Under the pieces are notes generated by a model, which was not told the DNA's origin, did not search any database, and worked only from the letters and a program-made list of their open reading frames with translations. A stretch of DNA of 64,000 nt, from positions 186,001-250,000 of the forward strand of contig OY969919.1 of the NCBI GenBank assembly GCA_963704585.1, written 5' to 3'. The first letter of the stretch is position 1; the number at the start of each line of letters is the position of its first letter. This DNA comes from Bog-756 sp963704585. Its GTDB lineage: Bacteria; Actinomycetota; Acidimicrobiia; Acidimicrobiales; RAAP-2. Position numbers and translations under genes: made by a program. Positions 1 to 8,854 of this stretch are shown one piece after another.

Positions 1-2
1 CA

Positions 3-815
3 GGCCGATCGACCGCGGGGGCCACCCTCGAGGACCTCGGCTGGTTCGTCATCGACAACATGCCCTCGGCCCTCATCTCGAAGGTGTCGGAGCTCGTCGA
101 CGTCGCCGGCTCCGAGATGGAGCGGGTCGCCCTCGTCGTCGGCCGGGCGGGCGGCGACCTCGACGACGTGCTGCCGGCGGTCGATGCGCTGCGAAGCGGA
201 AGGCACCGGGTCCGCATCGTCTTCCTCGATGCACCCGACGAGGTGCTCATAAAGCGATTCGAGGGCACGCGCCGTCGTCACCCCCAGGCCGCCCGCGGGG
301 TGGTCGACTCGATCGCGGACGAACGGCAGCTGCTCGAGCCGCTGCGCGATCGCGCCGACCTGGTGATCGACACCGCCGAGCTCAACGTGAACCAGCTCCG
401 GACCCGTCTCATCGAGGTCTTCGGCCGTGAGGAGGCCGGCGGGACGATGCAGACGTCGGTCGTCTCGTTCGGTTTCAAGTACGGGGTGCCCCTCGACGTC
501 GACCTGCTCTTCGACTGCCGCTTCCTGCCCAACCCCTACTGGGACGAGGCACTCCGCCACCTCTCCGGACTCGAGCCGGAAGTGCGCAAGTACGTGCTCG
601 ACCACCCGGAGACCGCGGCCTTCCTCGACCGCCTCGACGACCTCCTCACGATGCTGATCCCGGCCTACGTCCGCGAGGGCAAGTCCTACCTGACCGTCGC
701 CCTGGGCTGCACCGGCGGCCGGCACCGGTCGGTGGTCCTCGCCGAGGAGCTGGTCCGCCGCTTCGTCGACCACGGGATCCCGACGACCGTCTTCCACCGG
801 GACGTCGAGCGGTGA
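3..815 (+). CDS. rapZ: RapZ-type nucleotide-binding protein, 5' end cut off by the window
   Basis: C-terminal 270 residues of a RapZ/YvcJ-family P-loop protein; the start and the Walker A loop itself lie upstream of the window. The visible frame opens with GRSTAGATLEDLGWFVIDN, the stretch that follows the P-loop in this family, and near the C-terminus has ALGCTGGRHRSV, a conserved patch of the RapZ C-terminal domain. In E. coli RapZ is an adaptor that delivers the GlmZ small RNA to RNase E and senses amino-sugar supply; the role in actinobacteria is less clear. The stop overlaps the GTG start of yvcK, so the pair is probably translationally coupled, as in most Gram-positive rapZ-yvcK clusters. 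Family assignment is firm; function is by homology. Confidence 0.93.
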   Translation, partial: GRSTAGATLEDLGWFVIDNMPSALISKVSELVDVAGSEMERVALVVGRAGGDLDDVLPAVDALRSGRHRVRIVFLDAPDEVLIKRFEGTRRRHPQAARGVVDSIADERQLLEPLRDRADLVIDTAELNVNQLRTRLIEVFGREEAGGTMQTSVVSFGFKYGVPLDVDLLFDCRFLPNPYWDEALRHLSGLEPEVRKYVLDHPETAAFLDRLDDLLTMLIPAYVREGKSYLTVALGCTGGRHRSVVLAEELVRRFVDHGIPTTVFHRDVER

Positions 816-1708
816 GCCCCCCCGGCGAAGTCCGGCGCGCAGCACTCGGGCCGGCGGTGGTCGCGGTCGGAGGCGGGCACGGACAGGCCGCGACCCTGCG
901 CGCGGTGCGCATCTACACCGAGCGGGTCACCGCCGTGGTGTCGGTCGCCGACGACGGGGGATCGTCGGGACGTCTGCGGGAGCTTCTCCAGATCATCCCG
1001 CCCGGCGACCTGCGGACCTGTCTCGTCGCACTGGCCGCGCCGGGCTCGCCGCTCGCCACCGCGTTCGCCTACCGGTTCGCCGAGGAGGAGCTCTCGGGGC
1101 ACTCGCTCGGCAACCTCATCCTGGCCGGCCTGATGGACGCGCTGGCCGATCCGGTCGATGCGCTCGACGAGGCGTGCCGCCTGCTCGGCGTGCACGGGCG
1201 CGTCCTGCCGGCCACCACCGAGCCGGTCGTCCTCAAGGCCGACGCCGAGGGCGGCCCGGTGGCGGGACAGGTGGCGGTGATGGCAACCAGCCACATTCGC
1301 CGTGTCTCGCTGGTGCCGTCCGACCCGAAGGCGCCTCCTGCGGCGGTCGAGGCCATCGCGGCGGCGGACCAGATCGTGCTCGGTCCCGGGTCGCTCTTCA
1401 CGAGCGTCCTCGCGGCGACCGCGGTCCCCGAGATCCGTGCTGGGATCGAACGCGCCGCTGGCGACGTCATCTACGTCTGCAACCTCCGACCGCAGGTCCC
1501 CGAGACGGAGGGATTCGATGTCGGCGGCCACGTCGAGGCGCTGCTCGAACACGGCGTCCGCGTCGACCGCGTGCTCTGCGACACCTCGGGGATGGAGCTG
1601 GGCACGCCGCCCGTTCCGGTCGTGGACCGCCCCCTCGCCCGGCCGAACGGCCTCGCCCACGATCCCGTCCGGCTCGCGTCAGCCCTGGTCGATCTCGCCG
1701 AATGCTGA
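812..1708 (+). CDS. yvcK: YvcK/CofD-like gluconeogenesis factor
   Basis: Cytosolic Rossmann-type protein of the YvcK family; in Bacillus it binds UDP-sugars and is needed for growth on gluconeogenic carbon and for normal cell-wall synthesis. The 298-residue product has a glycine-rich VVAVGGGHG loop (residues 16-24), the family signature VADDGGSSGRLR (45-56), then PPGDLRTCLVALA and HSLGNLILAGL, and further on a LGPGSLFTSV loop. The GTG start overlaps the rapZ stop (GTGA). In most actinobacteria whiA follows directly; here gap begins 119 bp later and no WhiA-like frame lies between. Length and motifs look intact. Confidence 0.93.
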   Translation: MSPPGEVRRAALGPAVVAVGGGHGQAATLRAVRIYTERVTAVVSVADDGGSSGRLRELLQIIPPGDLRTCLVALAAPGSPLATAFAYRFAEEELSGHSLGNLILAGLMDALADPVDALDEACRLLGVHGRVLPATTEPVVLKADAEGGPVAGQVAVMATSHIRRVSLVPSDPKAPPAAVEAIAAADQIVLGPGSLFTSVLAATAVPEIRAGIERAAGDVIYVCNLRPQVPETEGFDVGGHVEALLEHGVRVDRVLCDTSGMELGTPPVPVVDRPLARPNGLAHDPVRLASALVDLAEC

Positions 1709-1728
1709 CCGGACGGTCCGGGATCGCC

Positions 1729-1734
1729 TAGCGT
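1729..1734 (+). promoter_or_regulatory. Putative -10 element for gap
   Basis: TAGCGT fits the actinobacterial TAnnnT -10 pattern and lies 94 bp upstream of the gap start, just after the yvcK stop. A weak CTGACC lies about 18 bp further upstream as a possible -35. If used it gives a 5' leader of roughly 85 nt for the gap transcript. Confidence 0.4.
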
Positions 1735-1827
1735 GGACGCCGGTCTTCTTCCGTCCGAGGGGCATCAGCGTGATGTCTGCGTGCGACTGGTGCGCACGGA
1801 ACACTGAAGGGTAGGGCACAGCAGGAC

Positions 1828-2850
1828 ATGACCGTACGTATCGGGATCAACGGCTTCGGACGGATCGGTCGCAACTACCTCCGGGCGGCACGGACGATGG
1901 GGGCGGACGTCGAGGTGGTCGCGGTCAACGACCTGACCTCGGCCGAGACGCTGGCCCACCTGCTCAAGTACGACACGACCCACGGACGGTTCGGCGGCGA
2001 CGTGCGGGTCGACGGTTCGTCGATCGTCCTCGATTCCGGGCCGATCGCGGTGGTGGCCGAGCAGGACCCGAAGGCGCTTCCCTGGGACGCGATGGGCGTG
2101 GAGGTGGTGGTCGAGTCCACCGGCCGGTTCACGTCGAGGGGCTCGGCCGCGGCCCACCTCGAGGCAGGGGCCGCCCGGGTGATCGTGTCGGCGCCCGCCA
2201 CGGACGTGGACGCGACCTTCGTCGTCGGGGTCAACGACCACGAGTTCGACCCGGCCAAGGACTTCGTGGTCTCGAACGCATCGTGCACGACCAACTGCTT
2301 CGTCCCGATGGTGAAGGTGCTCGACGACGCCTTCGGCATCGAGAGCGGGATGATGACCACGGTCCACGCCTACACGAACGACCAGAACCTGCTCGACCTG
2401 CCCCACAAGGACCTCCGTCGGGCGCGGGCGGCCGCAGCCAACATCGTGCCGGCCTCGACCGGTGCGGCCCGCGCCACGGGGCTCGTGCTCACGGCCATGA
2501 AGGGGCGACTGGACGGGACGGCGCTCCGGGTGCCGGTTCCGGACGGCTCCATCACCGACTTCACCGCCGTGGTGCCGGGCGAGGTCACCGTCGAGCAGGT
2601 CAACGCCGCCTTTGCGGCAGCCGCTTCGTCGGGCCCGCTCGCCGCGGTGCTCGACTACACGGAGGATCCGGTCGTCTCCTCGGACATCGTCGGCAGCCCC
2701 GCGTCCTGCACGTTCGACGCCGGGCTCACCATGGTCATGCCCTCGTCGTCGGGTGTCACGCTCGTGAAGGTGCAGGGTTGGTACGACAACGAGTGGGGGT
2801 ACGCCAACCGGCTGGTCGATCTCTCACTGGTGGTCGGATCGGCCGGCTGA
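1828..2850 (+). CDS. gap: Type I glyceraldehyde-3-phosphate dehydrogenase
   Basis: Glycolytic/gluconeogenic enzyme converting glyceraldehyde 3-phosphate, NAD+ and phosphate to 1,3-bisphosphoglycerate. The 340-residue protein starts with the NAD-binding GINGFGRIGR and carries the catalytic SCTTNC motif with the active-site Cys at residue 153. The C-terminal WYDNEWGYANR is the usual substrate-domain signature. Length is typical. It heads the gap-pgk-tpiA-secG run; a -10-like TAGCGT 94 bp upstream suggests its own promoter in addition to read-through from rapZ-yvcK. No anomalies seen. Confidence 0.97.
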   Translation: MTVRIGINGFGRIGRNYLRAARTMGADVEVVAVNDLTSAETLAHLLKYDTTHGRFGGDVRVDGSSIVLDSGPIAVVAEQDPKALPWDAMGVEVVVESTGRFTSRGSAAAHLEAGAARVIVSAPATDVDATFVVGVNDHEFDPAKDFVVSNASCTTNCFVPMVKVLDDAFGIESGMMTTVHAYTNDQNLLDLPHKDLRRARAAAANIVPASTGAARATGLVLTAMKGRLDGTALRVPVPDGSITDFTAVVPGEVTVEQVNAAFAAAASSGPLAAVLDYTEDPVVSSDIVGSPASCTFDAGLTMVMPSSSGVTLVKVQGWYDNEWGYANRLVDLSLVVGSAG

Positions 2851-2906
2851 CGCCGAAACTCAGGGAAGGCACGACGGTGGGGGGGAGCAGCTTGCAGGGG
2901 GGCGCG

Positions 2907-4085
2907 ATGGACGGGACGGACAATCCGCTGCTGGCGGGGCTACCGCTCCTCGACGACCTCCCCGATCTGGACGGTGCGAGCGTCCTCGTGCGGGTCGACT
3001 TCAACGTTCCCCTTCGGAGCTGCGAGGGCGAGCCGACGACCGTCACCGACGACTTCCGCATCCGCGCCGCGCTGCCGACACTGACCGCACTGCTCGACCG
3101 CGGGGCCCGGGTCACGGCGTGCACACACCTCGGCCGGCCCGACGGCCACTACGACGTGCGCTACGAGCTCGGCCCGGTCCGCCTCGACCTCGCGACGTTG
3201 GAGCCGCGGGTCGAGCTGCTCGAGAACTTGCGGTTCGACCCGGGCGAGAAAGGAAACGACCCATCGTTCGTCGAGAAGCTGGTCAACGGGCACGACGCCT
3301 ACGTGAACGACGCCTTCGGCGTCTCGCACCGCCGCCACGCCTCGGTGGTCGGGCCGCCCGCACGGCTGCCGAGCGCCGCGGGACTGCTGCTCCAGCGCGA
3401 GATTCAGGTGCTCGGTTCGCTGCTCGGCGCACCGGCACGGCCGTTCGTCGCGGTGGTCGGCGGCGCCAAGGTCGCGGACAAGCTCGGCGTCCTCGAGTCG
3501 CTGCTCCAGCGTGTCGACGCGTTGGTCGTCGGCGGCGGTATGGCCTTCACCTTCCTCGCGGCAGCCGGGCGTGACGTCGGCGGGTCGATGGTCGACGGCG
3601 ACCGGATCGGCGAGTGCCGAGCGCTGCTCGAGTCGGGGAAGCGGATCCTCGTGCCCACCGACATCGTCGCCCTGGAGCCCGGTGCCGAGTTCGGCTGCGA
3701 CTGCACCGGCGGCGAGCTGCGGACCGTCTCGGGCGACCTGCCCGACGGGTGGTGCGGGTTGGACATCGGCCCCGAGACCGTGGCCGCCTACGCGGACGAG
3801 ATCGCCTCGGCCCGGACCGTGCTCTGGAACGGCCCGATGGGCGTTTTCGAGGACGCGCGCTTTGCCGCAGGCACGGCCGGCGTCGCGCAGGCCGTCGCCG
3901 CGTGCCCGGGCTACACCGTCGTCGGAGGCGGGGACAGCGCCGCCGCGATCGACGAGCTCGGCCTCGCGGACCGGATCAGCTTCGTCTCGACGGGTGGCGG
4001 CGCGTCGCTCGAGCTGCTCGAGTTCGGCGACCTTCCCGGCCTCGAGGCGCTCCGCGGCGCACCCAACGCACCGACGCGCACGTGA
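2907..4085 (+). CDS. pgk: Phosphoglycerate kinase
   Basis: Transfers phosphate from 1,3-bisphosphoglycerate to ADP. The 392-residue product has the substrate-binding VRVDFNVPL near the N-terminus, GGAKVADKLGVLESL in the hinge region, WNGPMGVFE and the nucleotide-binding VGGGDSAAAI and STGGGASLELLE near the C-terminus; size matches the family. I chose ATG 2907 (purine-rich AGGGGGG just upstream); an in-frame GTG at 2877 with AGGGAAGG before it is a possible ten-residue-longer start. It lies 56 bp after gap, and its stop overlaps the tpiA start, consistent with one glycolytic operon. Confidence 0.96.
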   Translation: MDGTDNPLLAGLPLLDDLPDLDGASVLVRVDFNVPLRSCEGEPTTVTDDFRIRAALPTLTALLDRGARVTACTHLGRPDGHYDVRYELGPVRLDLATLEPRVELLENLRFDPGEKGNDPSFVEKLVNGHDAYVNDAFGVSHRRHASVVGPPARLPSAAGLLLQREIQVLGSLLGAPARPFVAVVGGAKVADKLGVLESLLQRVDALVVGGGMAFTFLAAAGRDVGGSMVDGDRIGECRALLESGKRILVPTDIVALEPGAEFGCDCTGGELRTVSGDLPDGWCGLDIGPETVAAYADEIASARTVLWNGPMGVFEDARFAAGTAGVAQAVAACPGYTVVGGGDSAAAIDELGLADRISFVSTGGGASLELLEFGDLPGLEALRGAPNAPTRT

Positions 4086-4870
4086 GCGCCCCGCGACGGC
4101 CGCTCGTGAGCGGCAACTGGAAGATGCACTTCGACCACCTCGAGGCGATCCACGCCGCGCGCGACCTCGGGCTGCGGCTCCAGCCCGCCGATGCCGGACC
4201 GGTCGACATCTCGGTGCACCCCCCCTTCACGGATCTCCGCTCCGTGCAGACGGTCGTCGAGGCCGAAGGTGTCCCCGTCGCGCTCGGCGCCCAGAACTGC
4301 GCGTCCGAGGACGCGGGTGCGTTCACCGGCGAGGTCAGCCCGATCATGCTTGCCCGACTGCACGTGGAGTACGTGATCGTCGGGCACTCCGAGCGTCGGC
4401 GCCTCTTCGCCGAGTCGGACGAGCTCGTCGCCACGAAGGCCAAGGCGGTGCTCCGCAACGGGATGACACCGATCTGCTGCGTGGGCGAGACCCTCGAGGA
4501 GCGCGAGGCGGGTTCGACCCGGGACCGCCTCGCCGAACAGGTCGAGGGCACCCTCGGTCCCCTCGATGCCGGCTCGGTCGCCGGACTCGTCGTCGCCTAC
4601 GAGCCGGTGTGGGCCATCGGCACGGGCGAGGCGGCGACACCGGACGATGCGCAGGAGGCATGCGCCTGGATCCGCGAGCTCGTCGCCAAGGTCGCCGGAG
4701 CCCCGGCGGCCGAGGGGGTGCGGATCCAGTACGGGGGCTCGGTCAACGCCGAGAACACCGCCACCTTCGTCGGCTGCCCCGATGTCGACGGCGTGCTGGT
4801 CGGCGGGGCCAGCCTCGACGCCGCCGAGTTCACGGAGATCGTGCGGGCCGCCGCCGTCGGTGGGCGGTGA
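4082..4870 (+). CDS. tpiA: Triosephosphate isomerase
   Basis: Interconverts dihydroxyacetone phosphate and glyceraldehyde 3-phosphate; TIM barrel, cytosolic. The 262-residue product has the catalytic Lys in GNWKMH, the catalytic His in IVGHSERR, the catalytic Glu in YEPVWAIGTG and the phosphate-gripping QYGGSVN. The GTG start at 4082 overlaps the pgk stop (GTGA), so translation is probably coupled. An open frame extends far upstream inside pgk, but residues before the GTG show no homology and GNWKMH sits at the expected distance from this start. Confidence 0.97.
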   Translation: MSAPRRPLVSGNWKMHFDHLEAIHAARDLGLRLQPADAGPVDISVHPPFTDLRSVQTVVEAEGVPVALGAQNCASEDAGAFTGEVSPIMLARLHVEYVIVGHSERRRLFAESDELVATKAKAVLRNGMTPICCVGETLEEREAGSTRDRLAEQVEGTLGPLDAGSVAGLVVAYEPVWAIGTGEAATPDDAQEACAWIRELVAKVAGAPAAEGVRIQYGGSVNAENTATFVGCPDVDGVLVGGASLDAAEFTEIVRAAAVGGR

Positions 4871-4876
4871 ATTTGG

Positions 4877-4882
4877 TAGCGT
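4877..4882 (+). promoter_or_regulatory. Putative -10 element for secG
   Basis: TAGCGT, the same hexamer found upstream of gap, lies 33 bp before the secG GTG. No convincing -35 is seen. It would give a leader of about 27 nt that includes the strong AGGAGG ribosome binding site. Confidence 0.35.
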
Positions 4883-4915
4883 CTTCGACGGTCAGGAGCT
4901 GACGAGGAGGTTCGC

Positions 4916-5146
4916 GTGCTGACCGCAGTCATCGTCATCCTGCAAGTGCTCGCGTCCTTCGCGCTCATCTTCCTCATCCTCATGCACAGCGGCAAGGGTG
5001 GGGGCCTCTCGGACATGTTCGGAGGTTCGGTGGGCACGGCCGCCGCCGGCTCCACGGTCGTGGAGAAGAACCTCGACCGGATCACGGTCACCGTGGCCGT
5101 GGTCTTCGCGTTCACCAACATCATTCTGATCCTGCGGCTGCAGTGA
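4916..5146 (+). CDS. secG: Preprotein translocase subunit SecG
   Basis: Small accessory membrane subunit of the SecYEG channel. The 76-residue product shows two hydrophobic segments (about residues 2-22 and 55-74) separated by the glycine-rich SGKGGGLSDMFGG loop diagnostic of SecG. GTG start with a strong AGGAGG six bases upstream. Position directly after tpiA is conserved in actinobacteria. The stop overlaps the GTG of the downstream solute-binding protein. Confidence 0.95.
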   Translation: MLTAVIVILQVLASFALIFLILMHSGKGGGLSDMFGGSVGTAAAGSTVVEKNLDRITVTVAVVFAFTNIILILRLQ

Positions 5147-6933
5147 CCGACCCACGCGAGGCTCCGGTCGCGCGCCGATCCCGGATCTCCACGTACTGGC
5201 GGGACCACCGCTCGCGCTGGACCCTGCCCCTCGTCATCATCGTGATCATCGGCGCGCTCGCCGTGATCGACCACGTCGACTCCCAGCGGATCCGGCAGGT
5301 CGACGCGCCGAGCCCGCCAGCTCTGGTCGCCGCCACCGGCGGATCGATCGCGGTCCATCTCGACCGGGGCTGGGACGGCTTCAACCCGAACACGCCGGCC
5401 GGGGCGGCCTCGTCGACGCCGACCCTGCTCTCGTCCGTACTGCCGAGCGCGTACGTCGTGACGCCGAAGCTCGCACCCCAGATCAACAGCGACCTGCTGC
5501 TCAGCGTCGAGGCCGTCGCGACGTCGCCCCTCACCATCCAGTACGTGATCAACCCGGCAGCCGTCTGGTCGGACGGGACCCCGGTCAGCGCGGACGACTT
5601 CGTCTATGCGTGGCAGTCCCAACGGGGCGACGGGACGGACGTCGACGGGAGCCCCGACCAGGTGGCCTCGACGCTCGGGTACGACGACATCGCGTCGGTG
5701 ACCGGAAGCCATGGGGGCAAGACGGTCACCGTCGTCTTCGACCAGCCGTTCACCGATTGGCGAATGCTCTTCGACCACATGGTGCCGGCGCACATCGCGC
5801 GGGTGGTCGGGTGGAACCGCGGCTTCGACACCTTCGATCCGGCTGTCGACCTCTCGGCCGGACCGATGGTGGTGCAGTCGACGCCGTCGGCCGGGACCGC
5901 GGTGCTGGTTCGGAATCCGAAGTGGTGGGGGACCCCCTCGGTCGTCGACCGCGTCGACGTGACCGCCGCGACCACCCCCGCCGCCTGGGTGACCCCGCTC
6001 GCGACCGGAAACGAGTCGGTCGCGCAGGCCACCAGCTTCGACCTCGGCTCACTCAGCGACGTCTCGTCGATGCCCAACTCCCAGAGCACGGTCAAGTCCT
6101 CGCTCGCCTTCCTCCAGCTCGAGTTCGACGTGAAGTCGGCGCTGACCGACAAGGTCGCGGTGCGCCAGGCGGTCGCCCACGCGATCGACCGCACGGCTCT
6201 GCTCGCGAGGACCTTCGGCACGATCGACCCCGGACTGGTGGTCAGCGAGGACCATCTTGCGACGCCGTCCCAGGTGTCCTACGCCCCGTCGTCCGCTTCG
6301 GGGGAGTACGCGATCGTGGACGAGGCCGTGACAGACCAGCTGCTCAAGAGCGCCGGCTACCACCTGGACCCGTCGGGTGCCTACGTCGACGCGACCGGTA
6401 AGCCGCTCTCGCTCCGGATGGCGGTCGAGACGGGGGATCCCTGGATCGGCTCGGTCGCCACCGAGCTCGCCACACAGCTGCGGACCGCCGGCATCGGAGT
6501 GACGATCGTGCCGGTCAACGGGAGTGTCGGCATGACCATGGCGGCAGCCGCCAACGCCTACGACCTCGCGCTCGTCACACGGGTGTCGACCCCGTTCCCG
6601 ACGGTCACCGCCGGCTGGTACTCGCAAATCTCGGGGAACGCTGGTTCGCTCGAGCTCCAGGACTGGAGCAAGTTCGACGACCCCGACGTGAACCAGCTCT
6701 ACGCGCAGGCGTCCCAGCTGCTGAACCCGGTCACCGGCAGCACGCTCTATGCGCAGATCGACGACCAGCTCTGGGACCAGATGGTCGCACTGCCGCTCTT
6801 CGAGGAGCCGGTCCTGCTGGCGAACGGGGTGCAGGTGGACAACGTGCAGTTCAATCCGTCGACCGACGGGCTCCTCTGGAATGTGGCCCTCTGGACGACC
6901 CTCAAACCCGGTCCGAAGCCGCAGAAGACGTAG
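5143..6933 (+). CDS. ABC-transporter solute-binding protein, family 5 (peptide/oligopeptide type)
   Basis: A 596-residue extracytoplasmic binding protein of the SBP_bac_5 (OppA/DppA-like) class. After a basic N-terminus there is one hydrophobic segment (about residues 28-44, TLPLVIIVIIGALAVI) without a lipobox Cys, so it looks membrane-anchored rather than a lipoprotein. The soluble part has family features such as WSDGTPVSADDFVYAW and DKVAVRQAVAHAIDR. The GTG start overlaps the secG stop, so it may be co-transcribed. No permease or ATPase genes are next to it, so the transporter partner and ligand are unknown; orphan SBP-5 proteins of this kind are common in actinobacteria. Confidence 0.85.
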   Translation: MTDPREAPVARRSRISTYWRDHRSRWTLPLVIIVIIGALAVIDHVDSQRIRQVDAPSPPALVAATGGSIAVHLDRGWDGFNPNTPAGAASSTPTLLSSVLPSAYVVTPKLAPQINSDLLLSVEAVATSPLTIQYVINPAAVWSDGTPVSADDFVYAWQSQRGDGTDVDGSPDQVASTLGYDDIASVTGSHGGKTVTVVFDQPFTDWRMLFDHMVPAHIARVVGWNRGFDTFDPAVDLSAGPMVVQSTPSAGTAVLVRNPKWWGTPSVVDRVDVTAATTPAAWVTPLATGNESVAQATSFDLGSLSDVSSMPNSQSTVKSSLAFLQLEFDVKSALTDKVAVRQAVAHAIDRTALLARTFGTIDPGLVVSEDHLATPSQVSYAPSSASGEYAIVDEAVTDQLLKSAGYHLDPSGAYVDATGKPLSLRMAVETGDPWIGSVATELATQLRTAGIGVTIVPVNGSVGMTMAAAANAYDLALVTRVSTPFPTVTAGWYSQISGNAGSLELQDWSKFDDPDVNQLYAQASQLLNPVTGSTLYAQIDDQLWDQMVALPLFEEPVLLANGVQVDNVQFNPSTDGLLWNVALWTTLKPGPKPQKT

Positions 6934-7014
6934 AGCGGACGGGTCATGCTGCGGCGGCGAGTCGCGAGCCGTGGCGCCGACCTCGGACGGAACGGTGGCC
7001 GACAGACGGCGCGC

Positions 7015-7020
7015 TACCAT
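7015..7020 (+). promoter_or_regulatory. Putative -10 element for tRNA-Leu
   Basis: TACCAT, matching TAnnnT, lies 35 bp upstream of the first base of tRNA-Leu. The spacing fits a short 5' leader removed by RNase P. No clear -35 element is visible. Confidence 0.4.
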
Positions 7021-7055
7021 GCCAGGCGCCCCGATCGAAGGATCGGTGCCACTTC

Positions 7056-7139
7056 GTCGGAGTGGCGGAATAGGCAGACGCGCTAGCTTGAGGGGCTAGT
7101 GCCCGCAAGGGCGTGGGGGTTCAAGTCCCCCCTCCGACA
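7056..7139 (+). tRNA. tRNA-Leu (anticodon GAG)
   Basis: Class II tRNA: acceptor stem GTCGGAG pairs with CTCCGAC, anticodon stem CTAGC/GCTAG encloses loop TTGAGGG with anticodon GAG at 7090-7092, followed by a long variable arm (GCCC-GCAA-GGGC) and a T-arm with GGTTCAAGTCC. The discriminator base is A and CCA is not encoded. Reads CUC and CUU leucine codons. Confidence 0.96.
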
Positions 7140-7711
7140 CTGGCTATGACCTGCGAGAACGCAATTCGGACGTTCGAGAGGAACCCTCCAGTTGGTCGGC
7201 GTTGCATCGCCGATGCATCGCGAGTTCTGAGGAACGGCATCGAGGTTGGGACTGGCGGCCTGCAAACGTGCCCACGTCGCGTCGGACATGGCGGGTGATG
7301 CGACCAACCAGTTGGAAGACCCAGGGGGTCGGACGGTCAACGTCGCGGGTCCCCTCATTCCGATGGTCGAAGATCGGAGCCTCTGCACGGGCCGCGGCGG
7401 CCCCGTCATCACGGCTCGCGACGTGTACGAAGCGGAAATCCGCGACCGGACGACATGGAGCGCGAGTCGTCGCATTCGTACTGAGCGGAATGCAGTCGGA
7501 CGAACGCATCAAGAACCTTGTTCCACTGGTCAGCTCGTCATGACCTCACCACAGCCCGACCGGTACATCACGTGTGCGGAAGTGAACTCGTCCTGAGCAT
7601 GGGAAGCGGATCAGAAGTACGTTGGCCAAAGTGGTGTTCGGCGCAGATCCCTCCCCCCGTTGCGCACCGAAGACGAAGTCCTCCAGTCGCCGACCAGTAG
7701 GAGACGACAGC
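7140..7711 (+). other. Intergenic stretch without a supported gene
   Basis: About 570 bp between tRNA-Leu and the small protein at 7712. It is visibly less GC-rich than the flanks. Short open frames exist on both strands, but none has a recognisable family, good ribosome binding site or convincing codon bias; the largest minus-strand frame simply runs through the antisense of the tRNA. It may be a relic of an insertion next to the tRNA, but no repeat of the tRNA 3' end was found. Confidence 0.5.
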
Positions 7712-7978
7712 ATGCCGACCATCATCGGACACCACGACATCTCGAAGGGCAAGGACCACTGGCTGAATTCGCCGAAGCGCGAAGAAATCTTCGGCCAGCT
7801 CGGCGTCACCAACATCCGGACGTTCGTGAACCCCGACGACCCGACAAAAGTGGGACTCCTGATGGACGTTCCCGACATGGATGCATTCGCGTCCGCCATG
7901 CAGTCAGAGGCCGCTTCCGAGGCCATGGAACACGACGGAGTTCTGCCCGAAACGCTGGTGATTCTCGTCGAGGAATAG
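7712..7978 (+). CDS. Small conserved protein, probable dimeric alpha-beta barrel
   Basis: An 88-residue soluble protein with no signal peptide. Reading MPTIIGHHDISKGKDHW..., it has the alternating strand/helix look of dimeric alpha-beta barrel (ABM/EthD-like) proteins, with a PETLVILVEE C-terminal strand; similar short proteins are annotated as hypothetical in many bacteria. I chose ATG 7712 because GGAG lies eight bases upstream and the extra residues of the longer frame look non-coding. Function unknown. It stands alone between tRNA-Leu and a convergent gene. Confidence 0.75.
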   Translation: MPTIIGHHDISKGKDHWLNSPKREEIFGQLGVTNIRTFVNPDDPTKVGLLMDVPDMDAFASAMQSEAASEAMEHDGVLPETLVILVEE

Positions 7979-8062
7979 AAGAGACAGCGTTCGGACCGCC
8001 TGGCGCCCGCTACCGGCCCCCGCGGGAGAGGGGAATGGTTTGGCCGAGATCAAAGGAGTGCC

Positions 8063-8090
8063 CCGGTCCGAAGGTCAGGAGACGGACCGG
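8063..8090. terminator. Possible hairpin between convergent genes
   Basis: Perfect 8-bp arms CCGGTCCG and CGGACCGG separated by 12 bases, lying between the end of the plus-strand gene at 7978 and the end of the minus-strand gene at 8141. There is no T-run, so a terminator role rests on position only. Confidence 0.35.
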
Positions 8091-8140
8091 TCGTCTCGTG
8101 CCAGATGGGACCTTCTTGGACGGTCTCGACCGCCCCGCCG

Positions 8141-8713
8141 TCAGGCGGTTACGACTGTTGCCGCGAGTGCGATCCGGTGGTCCTTCGTCCATGGCGGGCC
8201 GAATTTCTTCCGGAGCCCGTGAAGCACCTCGTCCGCTCGCCGTCCCAAGATGGCGACCGCTTCGGCCTCGACGTTCTTGGCGTCGACGGTGCTGACATCC
8301 CAACCAGGTTCCGCGGCGACTTCCGCGAGGACCTGGCAGTACATGACCGAATCGGCGCGACTCTCGTACCGTGGCCGGCGCAGCGTTGCGATGTCTTCTG
8401 GAGTGTCCGGTGGCCAACCACGAAGAGCGAGCGATGTGATCGGAGCAGGAAGCGCACTCGCGAGCTCGTGCATTGACACGACCGTCATCCTCATCACCGA
8501 CGCGCGCACCTTCGCGACCAACGCAGCGAGACCGTCGTCATCGAGCGGTTCGCCTGAGCCGTGCATGTCGTGGGCTCCGCCTTCGTAGTGGATCGGTGCG
8601 GCTGGAAGTCCGGGCTCGATCAGCTCGATACTCCGACGGTCGATGACCTCGAAGTCCTGCGAAGCCGTGACGGCCACGGCCCAGCCGAAGTGATGCGCGA
8701 TGCCGAGTCGCAT
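8141..8713 (-). CDS. Conserved hypothetical protein
   Basis: A 190-residue soluble protein beginning MRLGIAHHFGWAVAVTAS, with no signal peptide or membrane segment. It resembles an uncharacterised actinobacterial group whose members start with a G-A-H-x-G-W-A-V pattern; no catalytic motif that I recognise. The start at 8713 is preferred over an upstream frame rich in Arg and Ser; upstream CAGGAT seven bases before the ATG would fit a leaderless transcript but is a weak -10. Function unknown. Confidence 0.7.
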   Translation of the reverse strand: MRLGIAHHFGWAVAVTASQDFEVIDRRSIELIEPGLPAAPIHYEGGAHDMHGSGEPLDDDGLAALVAKVRASVMRMTVVSMHELASALPAPITSLALRGWPPDTPEDIATLRRPRYESRADSVMYCQVLAEVAAEPGWDVSTVDAKNVEAEAVAILGRRADEVLHGLRKKFGPPWTKDHRIALAATVVTA

Positions 8714-8854
8714 GCGGCAGATCCTGCCACTCGTCGAGGCATCCCAGAGCGGTCCGGGGGCGCCGCGTTGACGGTCAAGTGGAGACGAGTGCGCACGTCG
8801 ATGGCGACTCGACGACGGCGGCAACGCTGCGTCGCACCCGGGGGAGCGCTCTTA

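Noticed and set aside
7083..7475. Minus-strand open frame ending in GDLNPHALAGTSPSS
   Set aside because: It is the antisense of tRNA-Leu plus flanking sequence; this peptide ending is a well-known artefact of tRNA genes.
7246..7596. Hypothetical protein of 116 residues after tRNA-Leu
   Set aside because: No ribosome site, no domain and mixed codon use; overlapping frames look equally good, so coding is not supported.
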